Assembly: GCA_937136455.1 (NCBI GenBank)
Contig: CAKZOO010000041.1
Coordinates: 1 to 64,000, forward strand
Source of the DNA: an uncultured Flavobacteriaceae bacterium
GTDB taxonomy: Bacteria > Bacteroidota > Bacteroidia > Flavobacteriales > Flavobacteriaceae
Length of the DNA stretch: 64,000 bases
Direction: 5' to 3'
Shown here: one piece after another, positions 32,990-41,419 of the stretch
Numbering within the stretch: the first letter of the stretch is position 1
Layout: every line of letters begins with the position of its first letter
Translations under genes and position numbers: made by a program
The notes under the pieces: model-generated
What the model was told of the DNA's origin: nothing
Database searches by the model: none
What the model saw: only the letters and a program-made list of their open reading frames with translations

Positions 32990-33847
32990 ATGACTAAAAA
33001 AGTTACAATTAAAAATCAAAGAGAATATGATGATTTGCCTGAAGAGTTTAGTGAACTCACTCAAATAAAAATTTTATCAGAGGACGATCGTGTAATTAAA
33101 GTAAAAACGGTTCCCAAAAATACACTACTTGTGACAATAGCAGACTCTAATGTACAAATATTTAATAATAGTGAGGCGGCTGTTTGGGGTAAATCTCATG
33201 TTGGTTGTTTTGATAATTCTAAAGTGTCAACTTATGGTGATGGTGTTGAAATTTTTTCTTATGATAACTCCAGAGTGACTGCTAAAGATCGTTCTATAAT
33301 TAAATCTTACGATAATTCTAAAGTCTCAGCTTTCGATAATTCCGAAGTACTAGCTTTCGATAATTCCGAAGTTCAAGCTTTTGGAGAATCAACAGTTAAA
33401 TGCTATAGGGATTCTAAAATTACTGCGTTCGGTAAAGCTAGAGTGTATTCAGAAGAAGAATCTAAAGTGGAATTACATGAGTTTTCGATTATTGAAAATT
33501 ACTCAGAAAATACCCAGATTGTTTCTTACGATTACTCAACCTTAAACCTTTACAGTGAACCTAAAATTTTAAATAAAAAAGATACTGTAAATGTTAATAG
33601 ACATATTTCAACTCCTAGTTTTAAGGATTGGGTAAGTAGAGGGATATACCTGTATAAGTTTTGGGAAAATGGTAGACCTAAGGAAAAGAGATTAAAGATA
33701 TTATCACAACAAATTGTAAAATCATCTACTGTCTATCGTGTTGAAGAGTTTGCAGAGGACACATATTACTTGACAAAAAAAGGTGACAATGTTATCATAA
33801 AGTCTACAGTAGAAGAAATAAAAGAGGAGCTAAAATGTTCGATTTAA
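32990..33847 (+). CDS. beta-helix-like repeat protein
   Basis: 285 residues. Residues about 40-200 hold repeats of about six residues with DNSxV spacing (YDNSKV, FDNSEV, FGESTV), again a beta-helix pattern but unrelated in DNA sequence to the 31465 gene. The C-terminal 80 residues form a small separate domain (KDWVSRGIYLYKFWENG). Function unknown. Confidence 0.65.
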   Translation: MTKKVTIKNQREYDDLPEEFSELTQIKILSEDDRVIKVKTVPKNTLLVTIADSNVQIFNNSEAAVWGKSHVGCFDNSKVSTYGDGVEIFSYDNSRVTAKDRSIIKSYDNSKVSAFDNSEVLAFDNSEVQAFGESTVKCYRDSKITAFGKARVYSEEESKVELHEFSIIENYSENTQIVSYDYSTLNLYSEPKILNKKDTVNVNRHISTPSFKDWVSRGIYLYKFWENGRPKEKRLKILSQQIVKSSTVYRVEEFAEDTYYLTKKGDNVIIKSTVEEIKEELKCSI

Positions 33848-34014
33848 CAGATGAAGACGTTTCAAATATTATCACAGCACTGGAACGCACTAAAGGTTAT
33901 TTTACTGACAAGGAAAAAATCGAAGACTTGATCCAATATCTGAGTGAGAGTCAGGAAGATTTTCCGTTAGGGGAAGCTGACGGTAAGTTGGATGCTTGGG
34001 GTAGGAATGAGTAG
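33835..34014 (+). CDS. small acidic protein
   Basis: 59 residues, ATG 33835 behind GAGGAG, overlapping both neighbours. Helical and acidic, no motif. Confidence 0.55.
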   Translation: MFDLTDEDVSNIITALERTKGYFTDKEKIEDLIQYLSESQEDFPLGEADGKLDAWGRNE

Positions 34015-34213
34015 CAATCGCTATATTTACGTAAGGGAGAGCGGATTGTATTTCACTAATGGTAAATTTTATTTTTTCAAAACATGCACTAATAGCCTTC
34101 ATCTAGAAACCACAGACGATGAGGGGATACCTCACACTTGGTCTACTACCAACTTTTTTAACCACTTCGTGAAATCTTGTTCTCTTTCAGAAATTTTATG
34201 GGGAGTGGAATGA
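34007..34213 (+). CDS. A-like family small protein
   Basis: 68 residues from ATG 34007 (GTAGGA upstream). Ends CSLSEILWGVE, whose codons carry GGGGAG for the next gene. The N-terminus is diverged. Confidence 0.6.
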   Translation: MSSNRYIYVRESGLYFTNGKFYFFKTCTNSLHLETTDDEGIPHTWSTTNFFNHFVKSCSLSEILWGVE

Positions 34214-34413
34214 AATTTAAAGTCGGGGATGTCGTTTGGCACAAAAACTGGAAAGAGTTTTTGGTGATAGTTGGGATTACCGAGAGGAGACATTTTCCTT
34301 ACGGAGTTAACTCTATGTCGGGGAAAAGCTGGCGTAATCACACCAATGATAGTTTCCTAAGTTCTCACAACTATAAAAATAACCTATTCAAATTAATTTT
34401 AGGAATAAAATGA
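34210..34413 (+). CDS. A family small protein
   Basis: 67 residues from ATG 34210 (ATGA overlap). KFKVGDVVWHKNWKEFLVIV then NNLFKLILGIK. Codons near the stop give AGGA. Confidence 0.7.
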   Translation: MKFKVGDVVWHKNWKEFLVIVGITERRHFPYGVNSMSGKSWRNHTNDSFLSSHNYKNNLFKLILGIK

Positions 34414-34646
34414 AAGCTGGGGATTTACTGTGGTCTAAAATATACAAAGAGTATTGCGTTGTGATCCAACGCGGTAATATATTTCTGTTCTCATTTATCT
34501 CTGATACGGATCGGATACCTCTGAGATCGATTGCTGGTTTGTTTGTAAAACCCACTAACCTTGACTTACTTTTACTAGGAGAAAATTATCAAGACCTTAG
34601 ACAAAAAGCAGAAGATGTTTACAGAAAATATAAAAATAATGAATGA
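34410..34646 (+). CDS. A family small protein
   Basis: 78 residues: MKAGDLLWSKIYKEYCVV, then PTNLDLLLLGE followed by a 15-residue charged tail beyond the usual end. Confidence 0.65.
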   Translation: MKAGDLLWSKIYKEYCVVIQRGNIFLFSFISDTDRIPLRSIAGLFVKPTNLDLLLLGENYQDLRQKAEDVYRKYKNNE

Positions 34647-34665
34647 GTACAGGCTAGAAAAAAAG

Positions 34666-34694
34666 TTGCAAGACCTGTCCAAACGTGATAAAAT
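34666..34694 (+). promoter_or_regulatory. sigma70-type promoter for thyX
   Basis: TTGCAA, 17-base spacer, TGA-TAAAAT. Transcript would begin only a few bases before ATG 34706, so the leader is very short. Confidence 0.75.
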
Positions 34695-34705
34695 AGAAAC
34701 AGAAC

Positions 34706-35371
34706 ATGTTAATGAATTTCCATGCAGAATGGAACCAAGGAGAGATTAGTTTGAGAATAGTAAAATCTAGTGTAAAATTATTAGACATGTATGACCCTAT
34801 AGAGGCAATGAAACATATCGAATCTAGGATACGAAATTGTTATAAGAGTGAGGATAAATCTACTGAGGATTCTTATATTAGAATGTTAGGAAAGATGATC
34901 GACTCACACCACTACTCTACACTAGAACATATTTCTTTTACAGCGAAGTTTATATGTACTAGAGCTTGCAGTCACCAAATAGTAAGACATAGGCACGGGT
35001 CATATAGTCAAGAGTCTCAGCGTTATATCAACTATAGCAGAGGAAAGTTCGGGTCGGAGATTCAGGTCATGCAACCCCCTAGGATAATGACTAATACACC
35101 AGAGTTTGTAATCTGGTCAAAGCAGATTGAATCGGCAGAAAAAGCTTACCTAGATTTAATAAAAGCAGGAATTAAAGCTCAGGATGCTCGCTCAGTACTT
35201 CCAAATTGTGCTAAAACTGAACTAGATGTTACTATGAATCCTAGAGCTTGGAGGGATTTTTTTAAACTTAGATGTAGTCCACACGCTCAAGATGAGATTA
35301 GGATGTTGGCTAAGGATTTATTAGAACAACTATGTTTAAACTATTATCCTTTATTTGGAGACCTAAAGTGA
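34706..35371 (+). CDS. thyX: flavin-dependent thymidylate synthase
   Basis: 221 residues, near the family's usual length. The ThyX signature RHRHGSYSQES (RHR-x7-S) is at about residues 93-103, followed by QRYINYS. Makes dTMP from dUMP using FAD, NADPH and methylene-tetrahydrofolate; supplies the phage with thymidylate together with the RNR and dUTPase in this arm. No ribosome site is visible, fitting near-leaderless translation. A second ATG two codons in is possible. Confidence 0.93.
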   Translation: MLMNFHAEWNQGEISLRIVKSSVKLLDMYDPIEAMKHIESRIRNCYKSEDKSTEDSYIRMLGKMIDSHHYSTLEHISFTAKFICTRACSHQIVRHRHGSYSQESQRYINYSRGKFGSEIQVMQPPRIMTNTPEFVIWSKQIESAEKAYLDLIKAGIKAQDARSVLPNCAKTELDVTMNPRAWRDFFKLRCSPHAQDEIRMLAKDLLEQLCLNYYPLFGDLK

Positions 35372-35961
35372 TTCGATTGAATGTAGAAATTGATGGTATC
35401 GAAGTTGCCTATAAAGAAAATAGGAAAAAAGATTGGATTGTTTGTAATGAGAAATTTTTAATAGATTCAGTCATTAAGTATAATGGGAATATATCCGAAA
35501 TAGAGAAAGTTTCTAATGTGGGTAGGAGAGTTTTGACTGATATCATTTTAAAGTCAGAAAAAGCTAACTCATATAGAAATAAAGCACCTAGGAAAGAGTT
35601 AACCGAAAGAGGGACAACTTTCTATGACGGCTACGAGGTTATACGAATTAAAGGTAAACCTGTTAGATACCATCGATATCTTATGGAAAAAAAGTTGGGA
35701 AGGAAATTAAAGAGTAGTGAGATAGTTCATCATATAGATGGGGATAAGTTGAATAACGATATAAATAACCTATTTTTATGTGAAAATGTTTCTGAACATA
35801 ATCTAATACATGACAATTTAGAAAAATTAGCCGCAAGGCTTATAAAAGAAAATGTTATAGTCTTTTGTCCTGATACTAAAGAGTATGTTTACGTTCACAC
35901 TTTCCCAGAAAACGCTCCTATTTTACAAGAACTAACAATGAGGTTGGACAATGAAACCTAA
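35368..35961 (+). CDS. HNH homing endonuclease
   Basis: 197 residues from GTG 35368, overlapping the thyX stop (GTGA) and behind GGAG. The C-terminal half carries YHRYLMEKKLGR and IVHHIDGDKLNNDINNLFLC, the HNH_3 type core. Attached to thyX by translational coupling, as phage homing endonucleases often sit beside nucleotide-metabolism genes. An upstream ATG at 35332 would overlap thyX by 40 bases and is less likely. Confidence 0.85.
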   Translation: MIRLNVEIDGIEVAYKENRKKDWIVCNEKFLIDSVIKYNGNISEIEKVSNVGRRVLTDIILKSEKANSYRNKAPRKELTERGTTFYDGYEVIRIKGKPVRYHRYLMEKKLGRKLKSSEIVHHIDGDKLNNDINNLFLCENVSEHNLIHDNLEKLAARLIKENVIVFCPDTKEYVYVHTFPENAPILQELTMRLDNET

Positions 35962-36178
35962 AGAACTAATTAAAGGTATGGTGTATTACGATACAGTATC
36001 TGGGTGGTTCTGCACTTTTATGGACACCGATGGTCCATATTTCAGTTTTAAAGTAGAATTCTCTGGATCAAGTAGTTTTTCTAAAGGAGAACCTTTACTT
36101 TATGGTAGTTCAAATCTTAGAGATTTAGTAATCTCTAATAAACTAAGTAAACTTATTTACGGAGTAGAATGTGCTTGA
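35951..36178 (+). CDS. A family small protein
   Basis: 75 residues. GMVYYDTVSGWFCTF N-terminal pattern and NKLSKLIYGVE at the end; GGAG in those codons serves the next GTG at 36171. Confidence 0.65.
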   Translation: MKPKELIKGMVYYDTVSGWFCTFMDTDGPYFSFKVEFSGSSSFSKGEPLLYGSSNLRDLVISNKLSKLIYGVECA

Positions 36179-36302
36179 CAATATCCTCAGATGTGGTAAA
36201 ATATTACTATGCTCCCTATTCGGACACGAATGGATGCACGACAGCAAGTGTATGAGCTGTCACAGATGTGGTTTGTTAATTAAAAAAGTGAGGTCGAAGT
36301 AA
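36171..36302 (+). CDS. small zinc-knuckle protein
   Basis: 43 residues from GTG 36171. CSLFGHEWM...CMSCHRCG is a short zinc-binding motif found in many phage micro-proteins. A promoter lies over its first codons, so it may be made from the upstream transcript only. Confidence 0.6.
   Translation: MLDNILRCGKILLCSLFGHEWMHDSKCMSCHRCGLLIKKVRSK
36175..36202 (+). promoter_or_regulatory. sigma70-type promoter
   Basis: TTGACA, 16-base spacer, TGG-TAAAAT, within the start of the zinc-knuckle gene; would serve 36305 and 36559. Confidence 0.7.
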
Positions 36303-36304
36303 GG

Positions 36305-36562
36305 ATGTCTAACTATGAATACTATATCCAAATTTTCCAAAAACTAGGTAAGTACCTAAATTACGATTTAGATCAGTGTCTCATTTGGATGCGAACGCAA
36401 AACGTATTCCTGCATGGCTGTAGACCTGAGATGTTGATAACTTTAAATAAAGGGGACGAGGTTCTGGAATACGTTGAGACTGCAATCAAGAATAAAACTT
36501 GCGGTTGGTGTAAGGAAAGGTGTTCAAACGAGCAGTGTGTGTCAAGGGAAAAAAGACAATGA
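36305..36562 (+). CDS. MbcA/ParS/Xre-type antitoxin domain-like protein
   Basis: 85 residues. The middle WMRTQNVFLHGCRPEMLITLNKGDEVLEYVETAI matches the pattern of the DUF2384 domain (W-x-x-T-P-N-x-x-L-x-G-x-x-P-x-x-L). A Cys-rich tail (CGWCKERC.NEQC) follows and may bind zinc. No partner toxin of RES type is seen next to it. The family call is moderate. Confidence 0.5.
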   Translation: MSNYEYYIQIFQKLGKYLNYDLDQCLIWMRTQNVFLHGCRPEMLITLNKGDEVLEYVETAIKNKTCGWCKERCSNEQCVSREKRQ

Positions 36563-36864
36563 ATAAAATGGTAAGGCATAGATTAGGAATTGATAAAAAA
36601 AGATTAACCGCCAGTTTTACTGGGTCTCTGGAAGCTAAAGAGTACTTTAAGAAAAAAGTATTGGAGGAAGCTCAGGAAGTTTTTGATGCGAAAACTGAAA
36701 AGGAGCTGCACGAAGAACTTGGAGACCTAATCCAAATCATTAAAGAATTTTTGGATACACCTCACGTAAATAAGGAGAGGGTGAATTTGGGCAGGAAATT
36801 GAAAAATCTGGAGAAAGGCAAATTTGTTTCAGACGATAAAATTATCATTTTGGATAAGGGGTAG
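36559..36864 (+). CDS. MazG-like nucleotide pyrophosphohydrolase
   Basis: 101 residues from ATG 36559 (overlaps the previous stop). KVLEEAQEVFDA...ELHEELGDLIQII has the EExxE...ExxD metal-binding pattern of all-alpha NTP pyrophosphohydrolases of the MazG/HisE group. Would hydrolyse (d)NTPs to monophosphates, or lower ppGpp, favouring phage metabolism. Confidence 0.75.
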   Translation: MNKMVRHRLGIDKKRLTASFTGSLEAKEYFKKKVLEEAQEVFDAKTEKELHEELGDLIQIIKEFLDTPHVNKERVNLGRKLKNLEKGKFVSDDKIIILDKG

Positions 36865-36866
36865 GT

Positions 36867-37142
36867 GTGGATTTAAAAACTGTACTGTCCTCTCTGAGTG
36901 GGGATCAGAGACTGCCTATTGTTCCCACAAGCGATAATCCGTACAACATAGGGTTTCGGTACATCTCTAGGTATAGTAAATATGATTATTCCGAATTTAA
37001 CGTGACAGTGCCAGCAGCCTACTTTGACAAACCATTTGATTTCCAAGACTCAGAGAAGGGTGTGTGTGAGCATTACCGACTAGCAACCAACCTAGACGCT
37101 TTAGTTCTAGGCGAAGATTTAGGGGACGTCTTTTGGAGGTGA
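36867..37142 (+). CDS. A-like family small protein
   Basis: 91 residues from GTG 36867. N-terminus atypical; the end TNLDALVLGED fits the signature, followed by DVFWR. The codons of LGED hold AGGGGA, used by the next start. Confidence 0.55.
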   Translation: MDLKTVLSSLSGDQRLPIVPTSDNPYNIGFRYISRYSKYDYSEFNVTVPAAYFDKPFDFQDSEKGVCEHYRLATNLDALVLGEDLGDVFWR

Positions 37143-37339
37143 AAACTGGAGATTTGTTTATTGAAATTGGTACAGGTAAATTATGGGAAGTTGCAGCACA
37201 AGCTGAATCGGTTGTTCTTCTATCGGATAAACAAATGGAAATAGATTTCGTTGATCTTAAAAGTAACATTTCAACAAATTACCTAACACCAACTAATTTA
37301 GCCAAATTAATTTGCGGAATTGACTTGCAAGAATCCTAA
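37133..37339 (+). CDS. A family small protein
   Basis: 68 residues from TTG 37133 (GTG 37139 possible). EVKTGDLFIEIGTGKLW, then LTPTNLAKLICGID. Confidence 0.65.
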   Translation: MEVKTGDLFIEIGTGKLWEVAAQAESVVLLSDKQMEIDFVDLKSNISTNYLTPTNLAKLICGIDLQES

Positions 37340-37353
37340 TAAGGTGGTAAAAT
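37325..37353 (+). promoter_or_regulatory. sigma70-type promoter
   Basis: TTGCAA, 17-base spacer, TGG-TAAAAT, ahead of the HNH-nrd pair. Confidence 0.65.
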
Positions 37354-37429
37354 ATGGGAATCGCTTTGCTGGTGTTGCTGCCAGCACTTTTATATTTAAG
37401 TATTATTAACTCATAGGAAGAGGAGAATT

Positions 37430-37987
37430 ATGGCAGACGGAGTTGCAGACTCTAGTAAAGTTTGTAAAACTTGCGAACAAGATAAACCCTTAGAATCTTT
37501 TCCTAAGTATGGTAAAGATAAAAAGCGAACAATTGCTTATAGACCTCACTGTAAATCCTGTACATACAAAAAAGAAAAATCCAAATGGACCGAATCTAAA
37601 AAAGAAAAAGTTAGAGCTTACCATAGAGCGTATCATAGAAAGAACCCTGATGTAGCCAAAATAAAAGCCTACCAAAGTAACGATAGATCGTTAAAAAGAA
37701 AGTCTATAAAACTAAAAGAAGCACGAGAGCTTATATCGAATAATAACTGCTTTTATTGTGGAGAGGAGGAGAAAAGAAATTTAGGTCTTGATAGAATGGA
37801 TAATTCTAAAGGTCACGAAATTGGAAATGTTAAAGTTTGTTGTGAAAAATGTAATATTCTCTTATCAGATATTCCATTTGAAGCTAAATTAGAATTAAAA
37901 GAAGGATTAACCCGAATAAGAAAAAAGGAGTTTTTGAAAAAATGGGAAATACCATCAAAAAGACAGAAGAGAAGAACCACAAACTAA
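37430..37987 (+). CDS. HNH homing endonuclease
   Basis: 185 residues. N-terminal zinc pair CKTC/CKSC (residues about 11-14 and 40-43), basic linker, then CFYCGEE...LDRMDNSKGHEIGNVKVCCEKCN, an HNH variant with its own zinc Cys. Ribosome site GAGGAGA. Its last 46 bases overlap the RNR start. Confidence 0.82.
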   Translation: MADGVADSSKVCKTCEQDKPLESFPKYGKDKKRTIAYRPHCKSCTYKKEKSKWTESKKEKVRAYHRAYHRKNPDVAKIKAYQSNDRSLKRKSIKLKEARELISNNNCFYCGEEEKRNLGLDRMDNSKGHEIGNVKVCCEKCNILLSDIPFEAKLELKEGLTRIRKKEFLKKWEIPSKRQKRRTTN

Positions 37988-39873
37988 CCAACCTAGGCTA
38001 TCTTGTATACAAACGCACTTACGCTAGAAGGCTAAATGAGAGTGATCCTAACTCTAAAACTGAGGAGTTCGACCAAACTGTAGACCGAATACTGGAAGGT
38101 TGTTCTAAACAATTAAAGGTAGGGTTTAGTAAAAAAGAAGAGATTAGGTTGAGAGAAATCCTAACTCAAATGAAAGGTAGCGTTGCCGGTAGATTTATGT
38201 GGCAACTTGGAACTAAAACCGTAGGGAAGTTAGGATTATTTTCTTTGCAAAACTGTGCTGCGTGTGTGGTGGATCACCCCGTCGATCCCTTTGTTTGGAC
38301 AATGGACGCATTGATGCTCGGTTCAGGAGTTGGGTACAATATCCAGAAAAAACATGTATACCAGTTACCAAAATTAAAGAATAAGAAAATTAAGATTGAG
38401 CGTAAAGATACTAAGGATGCAGATTTCATTGTCCCAGATTCTAGGGAAGGTTGGGTTGAACTCTTAAAAAGAACGCTGGAAGCTCACTTTTATCACGGAA
38501 AAGGATTTACATACTCAACAGTTTGTATCAGAGGTAAAGGTAGTGTGATTAAAGGATTTGGAGGGTTAGCATCTGGACCTGAGGAACTTTGTTGGGGGAT
38601 TAACGAAATACACAAAATCCTAAATTCCAGAAAAGGAAAACAACTTGACCCTATCCATTGTTTGGACATTATGAATATTATAGGAGCGGTTGTTGTTGCT
38701 GGTAATGTGAGAAGATCAGCCCAAATTGCAATTGGTGACATGGAGGATGTTGAGTTTCTAAATGCTAAAAGATGGGATTTAGGTAATATTCCAAATTGGA
38801 GAGCCATGTCAAATAACTCTGTAGTTTGTAACGATTTCTCCAAAATACCTGAACAATTTTGGCAAGGATATTTAGGTAACGGTGAACCTTACGGATTGAT
38901 TAACCTAAAGAACGCTAGAGCTTTCGGCAGGACAGGAGAAACGCAATACCCTGATCCTGACGTAGAAATTTTCAATCCATGTGCCGAACAGTCACTAGCT
39001 CCCTACGAGACTTGTTGTCTTGCAGAAATACATTTACCTAATATAGAATCTGAGGAGGAGCTAAAAGAAGTTGCTACTTACCTATATAGGATTAATAAGC
39101 ATTCTTTAGCTCTAAAATGTCACCAAGAAAAAACTCAGGAAATTGTCAATAAAAATATGCGTATGGGTATTGGGATTACTGGTTATTGTATGGCAACAAA
39201 AAAACAAAAGTCTTGGCTAAAAAAATGTTACGACTATCTGAGAGATTTTGATAAAAAATACTCTAAGAAGCACGGGTATCCAGAGTCTATTAAATTGACC
39301 ACTGTAAAGCCTAGTGGCACTCTTAGTCTTCTTAGTGGGGTCACCCCCGGTTGTCACCCCGGATTTAGCCAGTACCACATTAGACGTATTAGAATGGCGG
39401 TTAATAGTCCATTAGTGGGGGTGTCTAGAAAAAGTGGTTACCCTGTTGAATTCGTTAGAAAATACGATGGGACTGAGGATAAATCCACAGTTGTTGTTTC
39501 ATTTCCTTGTAAATTTCCTAGTCACACAAAGTTTGCTAAGGACATGTCAGCAGTGGATCAGTTGGAGGTTGTAAAAGAGCTTCAGCAGAACTGGTCGGAT
39601 AATTCTGTATCCTGTACAGTTTACTACAAAAAAGAAGAGTTAGACGAAATTAAGCAATGGATGGGTGAGAATTACAATTCTAATTTAAAGACTGTCTCTT
39701 TTCTACTCCATTCAGATCACGGTTTCGACCAAGCTCCTTTAGAAGAAATAACCAAAGATGAGTACGATAAGTTAATGAAATCTGTTACTCCTATCACAGA
39801 TTGTGAGATTTCGGAAGAGGATATTTCTTCAGATCAGATAGGTTGCGCAGGAGGTGCTTGCCCTATTAAATAA
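37942..39873 (+). CDS. class II (B12-dependent) ribonucleotide reductase
   Basis: 643 residues, monomeric class II type. Seen: active-site cysteines at QNCAACV (about residue 110), NPCAEQ (about 346) and CCLAEI (about 359); the TVKPSGTLSLLSGVTPGCHPGF loop (about 453-475); and a C-terminal redox pair CAGGACPIK. Shorter than the Lactobacillus leichmannii enzyme (about 739). Reduces ribonucleoside triphosphates to dNTPs with adenosylcobalamin, so it needs no small subunit or oxygen but depends on B12 in the host. Start ATG 37942 follows AAGGAG. Confidence 0.92.
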   Translation: MGNTIKKTEEKNHKLTNLGYLVYKRTYARRLNESDPNSKTEEFDQTVDRILEGCSKQLKVGFSKKEEIRLREILTQMKGSVAGRFMWQLGTKTVGKLGLFSLQNCAACVVDHPVDPFVWTMDALMLGSGVGYNIQKKHVYQLPKLKNKKIKIERKDTKDADFIVPDSREGWVELLKRTLEAHFYHGKGFTYSTVCIRGKGSVIKGFGGLASGPEELCWGINEIHKILNSRKGKQLDPIHCLDIMNIIGAVVVAGNVRRSAQIAIGDMEDVEFLNAKRWDLGNIPNWRAMSNNSVVCNDFSKIPEQFWQGYLGNGEPYGLINLKNARAFGRTGETQYPDPDVEIFNPCAEQSLAPYETCCLAEIHLPNIESEEELKEVATYLYRINKHSLALKCHQEKTQEIVNKNMRMGIGITGYCMATKKQKSWLKKCYDYLRDFDKKYSKKHGYPESIKLTTVKPSGTLSLLSGVTPGCHPGFSQYHIRRIRMAVNSPLVGVSRKSGYPVEFVRKYDGTEDKSTVVVSFPCKFPSHTKFAKDMSAVDQLEVVKELQQNWSDNSVSCTVYYKKEELDEIKQWMGENYNSNLKTVSFLLHSDHGFDQAPLEEITKDEYDKLMKSVTPITDCEISEEDISSDQIGCAGGACPIK

Positions 39874-39876
39874 CCC

Positions 39877-39905
39877 TTGACCAAAAGTCTATCCCGTGGT
39901 ACAAT
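39877..39905 (+). promoter_or_regulatory. sigma70-type promoter followed by attenuator
   Basis: TTGACC, 17-base spacer, TGG-TACAAT, 4 bases after the RNR stop. Confidence 0.8.
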
Positions 39906-39945
39906 AGTATTAAGGGATAACTCTCTGTCTCTGACCTCCATATCT

Positions 39946-39980
39946 GGGCAGCTCGGTTTTCTGGGCTGCCCTTTTGCTTT
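39946..39980 (+). terminator. intrinsic terminator / attenuator
   Basis: GGGCAGC-N12-GCTGCCC then TTTTGCTTT. It lies about 35-60 bases after the start predicted from the promoter at 39877, so most transcripts should end as an RNA of about 65-70 bases, or it ends RNR transcripts. Confidence 0.85.
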
Positions 39981-39989
39981 GGGAGAAGT

Positions 39990-40217
39990 ATGGAATTAAA
40001 AATAGGCGATCCTGTATTAGTTATTTACGACAGACAAATTCGTAAAGGTAAAGGTGTTAATTTTGTGAAAAAGTTGCATCCAAATGGTAAAGTTCGTAGG
40101 TTGACGAATAGAATTTGGGGGTATAGTTGTTCATCAAACAGAGCTATGGCAGGAAAGAGTGTAATGTCTGAGTATATCCCAGCACCCAACTTAGCCAAAT
40201 TGTTGTACGGAGTATGA
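39990..40217 (+). CDS. A family small protein
   Basis: 75 residues. ELKIGDPVLVIYD start; IPAPNLAKLLYGV end with GGAG in the codons before the overlapping next ATG. Confidence 0.72.
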   Translation: MELKIGDPVLVIYDRQIRKGKGVNFVKKLHPNGKVRRLTNRIWGYSCSSNRAMAGKSVMSEYIPAPNLAKLLYGV

Positions 40218-40456
40218 TAATGTTTACTGGAAATGTGAGTGAGTGGGGATTGAACGGTGGGGATAGTGTACTTTGTGTGTCAGAGATTTGCGGGGACTAT
40301 ACTGTAGGGAAAGTTTACTTGATATTTAATGATATCACACTTTTCGTCCAATTACTGAGTGACGACGAGACACCCAACAAAGGTCGCACCATTTCGACTA
40401 GTTCAAAATTTATTCTACCAACCGAATTAGGAAGGTTACTTTATTTAGGAGATTAA
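40214..40456 (+). CDS. A family small protein, WGL subgroup
   Basis: 80 residues (ATG 40220 also possible). TGNVSEWGLNGGDSVLCV matches TGSVSKWGLEDSYVICV (53565) and DEWGVKEGDWVLCL (54273). Also shared: SSKFI.P before the end LGRLLYLGD. Confidence 0.72.
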   Translation: MIMFTGNVSEWGLNGGDSVLCVSEICGDYTVGKVYLIFNDITLFVQLLSDDETPNKGRTISTSSKFILPTELGRLLYLGD

Positions 40457-40457
40457 A

Positions 40458-40631
40458 ATGGTTTGTAAAGTATTAACTCTAATCCTAATTTCTGGAGCAA
40501 GTCAGTGGAGCCTAGGTGACGCAATGACCTTACGTAAAGCTTCCAGAGTTTGCAAAAAGCAAGGGAAATGTTTAGTTAAGGCTGTCAAGTCAAAAGAAGG
40601 AATTAAATACCACTGTAAAGGAGAGAAATAA
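40458..40631 (+). CDS. small exported Cys-rich protein
   Basis: 57 residues with an N-terminal hydrophobic signal-like segment and three Cys in the basic remainder. TTAGGAGA from the previous gene is its ribosome site. Could be periplasmic. Confidence 0.5.
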   Translation: MVCKVLTLILISGASQWSLGDAMTLRKASRVCKKQGKCLVKAVKSKEGIKYHCKGEK

Positions 40632-40852
40632 TGGAAATCGTAATCGGTTTAATTCTAGGAATACTCGCAATGTTTGGACTGAAAAAGTTCCAACCTAAGC
40701 AAGACCTACCAGAAAATCTAAATGATGAGAAAGTTAACGAGCTGGAAACTGAGTTGGAAAGGTTGGATAGAGTTGGAAAGGAAATTGAGGAAGGTAACAT
40801 CCACAAACTCAGTAGTGAGGAAATTGAAGAATATTGGATGAAGCGAAAATGA
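40631..40852 (+). CDS. small membrane-anchored coiled-coil protein
   Basis: 73 residues: one N-terminal membrane segment (2-18) and an acidic coiled coil (30-60). TAATG overlap. Confidence 0.55.
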   Translation: MEIVIGLILGILAMFGLKKFQPKQDLPENLNDEKVNELETELERLDRVGKEIEEGNIHKLSSEEIEEYWMKRK

Positions 40853-40983
40853 GTTACGAACACTTGTGTGAAAACTGCGGTAAGGACTGCGAGGAACTTA
40901 TCCAAATTACTGAATATAACGGACAGACTGCTACTGGGTTCTGGTGTGCAGAGTGTCACTCAGGTTCTGAGGAGGAAGAATGA
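40849..40983 (+). CDS. small zinc-ribbon protein
   Basis: 44 residues with CENC...C and CAEC; acidic tail. Overlaps both neighbours. Confidence 0.55.
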   Translation: MSYEHLCENCGKDCEELIQITEYNGQTATGFWCAECHSGSEEEE

Positions 40984-41174
40984 AAGATTATTTAATTTTT
41001 GTTTCGTCTGGTGCAGTTTTGGTTGGGCTACTCTTTTCTTTTAGTATAGGTTTGGGTGATACAGAATACTTCTCCTCTAGGTGCGAACTTTCTCCAACTT
41101 ATTTTATGAAATATACAGGTTTGCATTACATTTATAAACTAGGTTGTTTAGCCGGACAAAGGATAGAGGAATGA
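40980..41174 (+). CDS. small membrane protein
   Basis: 64 residues with an N-terminal hydrophobic segment (3-25) and a short Cys-containing outer part. Coupled by ATGA overlap. Confidence 0.55.
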   Translation: MKDYLIFVSSGAVLVGLLFSFSIGLGDTEYFSSRCELSPTYFMKYTGLHYIYKLGCLAGQRIEE

Positions 41175-41419
41175 AGATAAATCAGATATTTAAAAAGCAT
41201 CAGGAACTAGCTGAAAAAGTTGAAGAGGTTCCTTGGTCAGTATGGACCTGTTTTTGGGATAGAAAGCCTGATATCGATTTTGCTGGCTACCAAGCAAGTT
41301 TTGGTATAGGGACGGATTACAAGAATAAAGAGGAATTTAGAAAGGCTCTGGAATGGTTGGTTGACCAATTTGGAGGAACTGTTAAATGGGACTATAAAAG
41401 TAAAAGGACTAAGAAATGA
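41171..41419 (+). CDS. small protein, unknown
   Basis: 82 residues from ATG 41171. W-rich (VPWSVWTCFWDRKPDIDF); no family recognised. Confidence 0.55.
   Translation: MKINQIFKKHQELAEKVEEVPWSVWTCFWDRKPDIDFAGYQASFGIGTDYKNKEEFRKALEWLVDQFGGTVKWDYKSKRTKK

Noticed and set aside
36209..36283. 24-codon frame starting at ATG 36209
   Set aside because: A different frame (36171-36302) encodes a clear zinc-knuckle protein and has a ribosome site.
37354..37416. 20-codon hydrophobic frame after the 37325 promoter
   Set aside because: Its ATG lies directly after the -10 box, upstream of the expected transcription start, and has no ribosome site.
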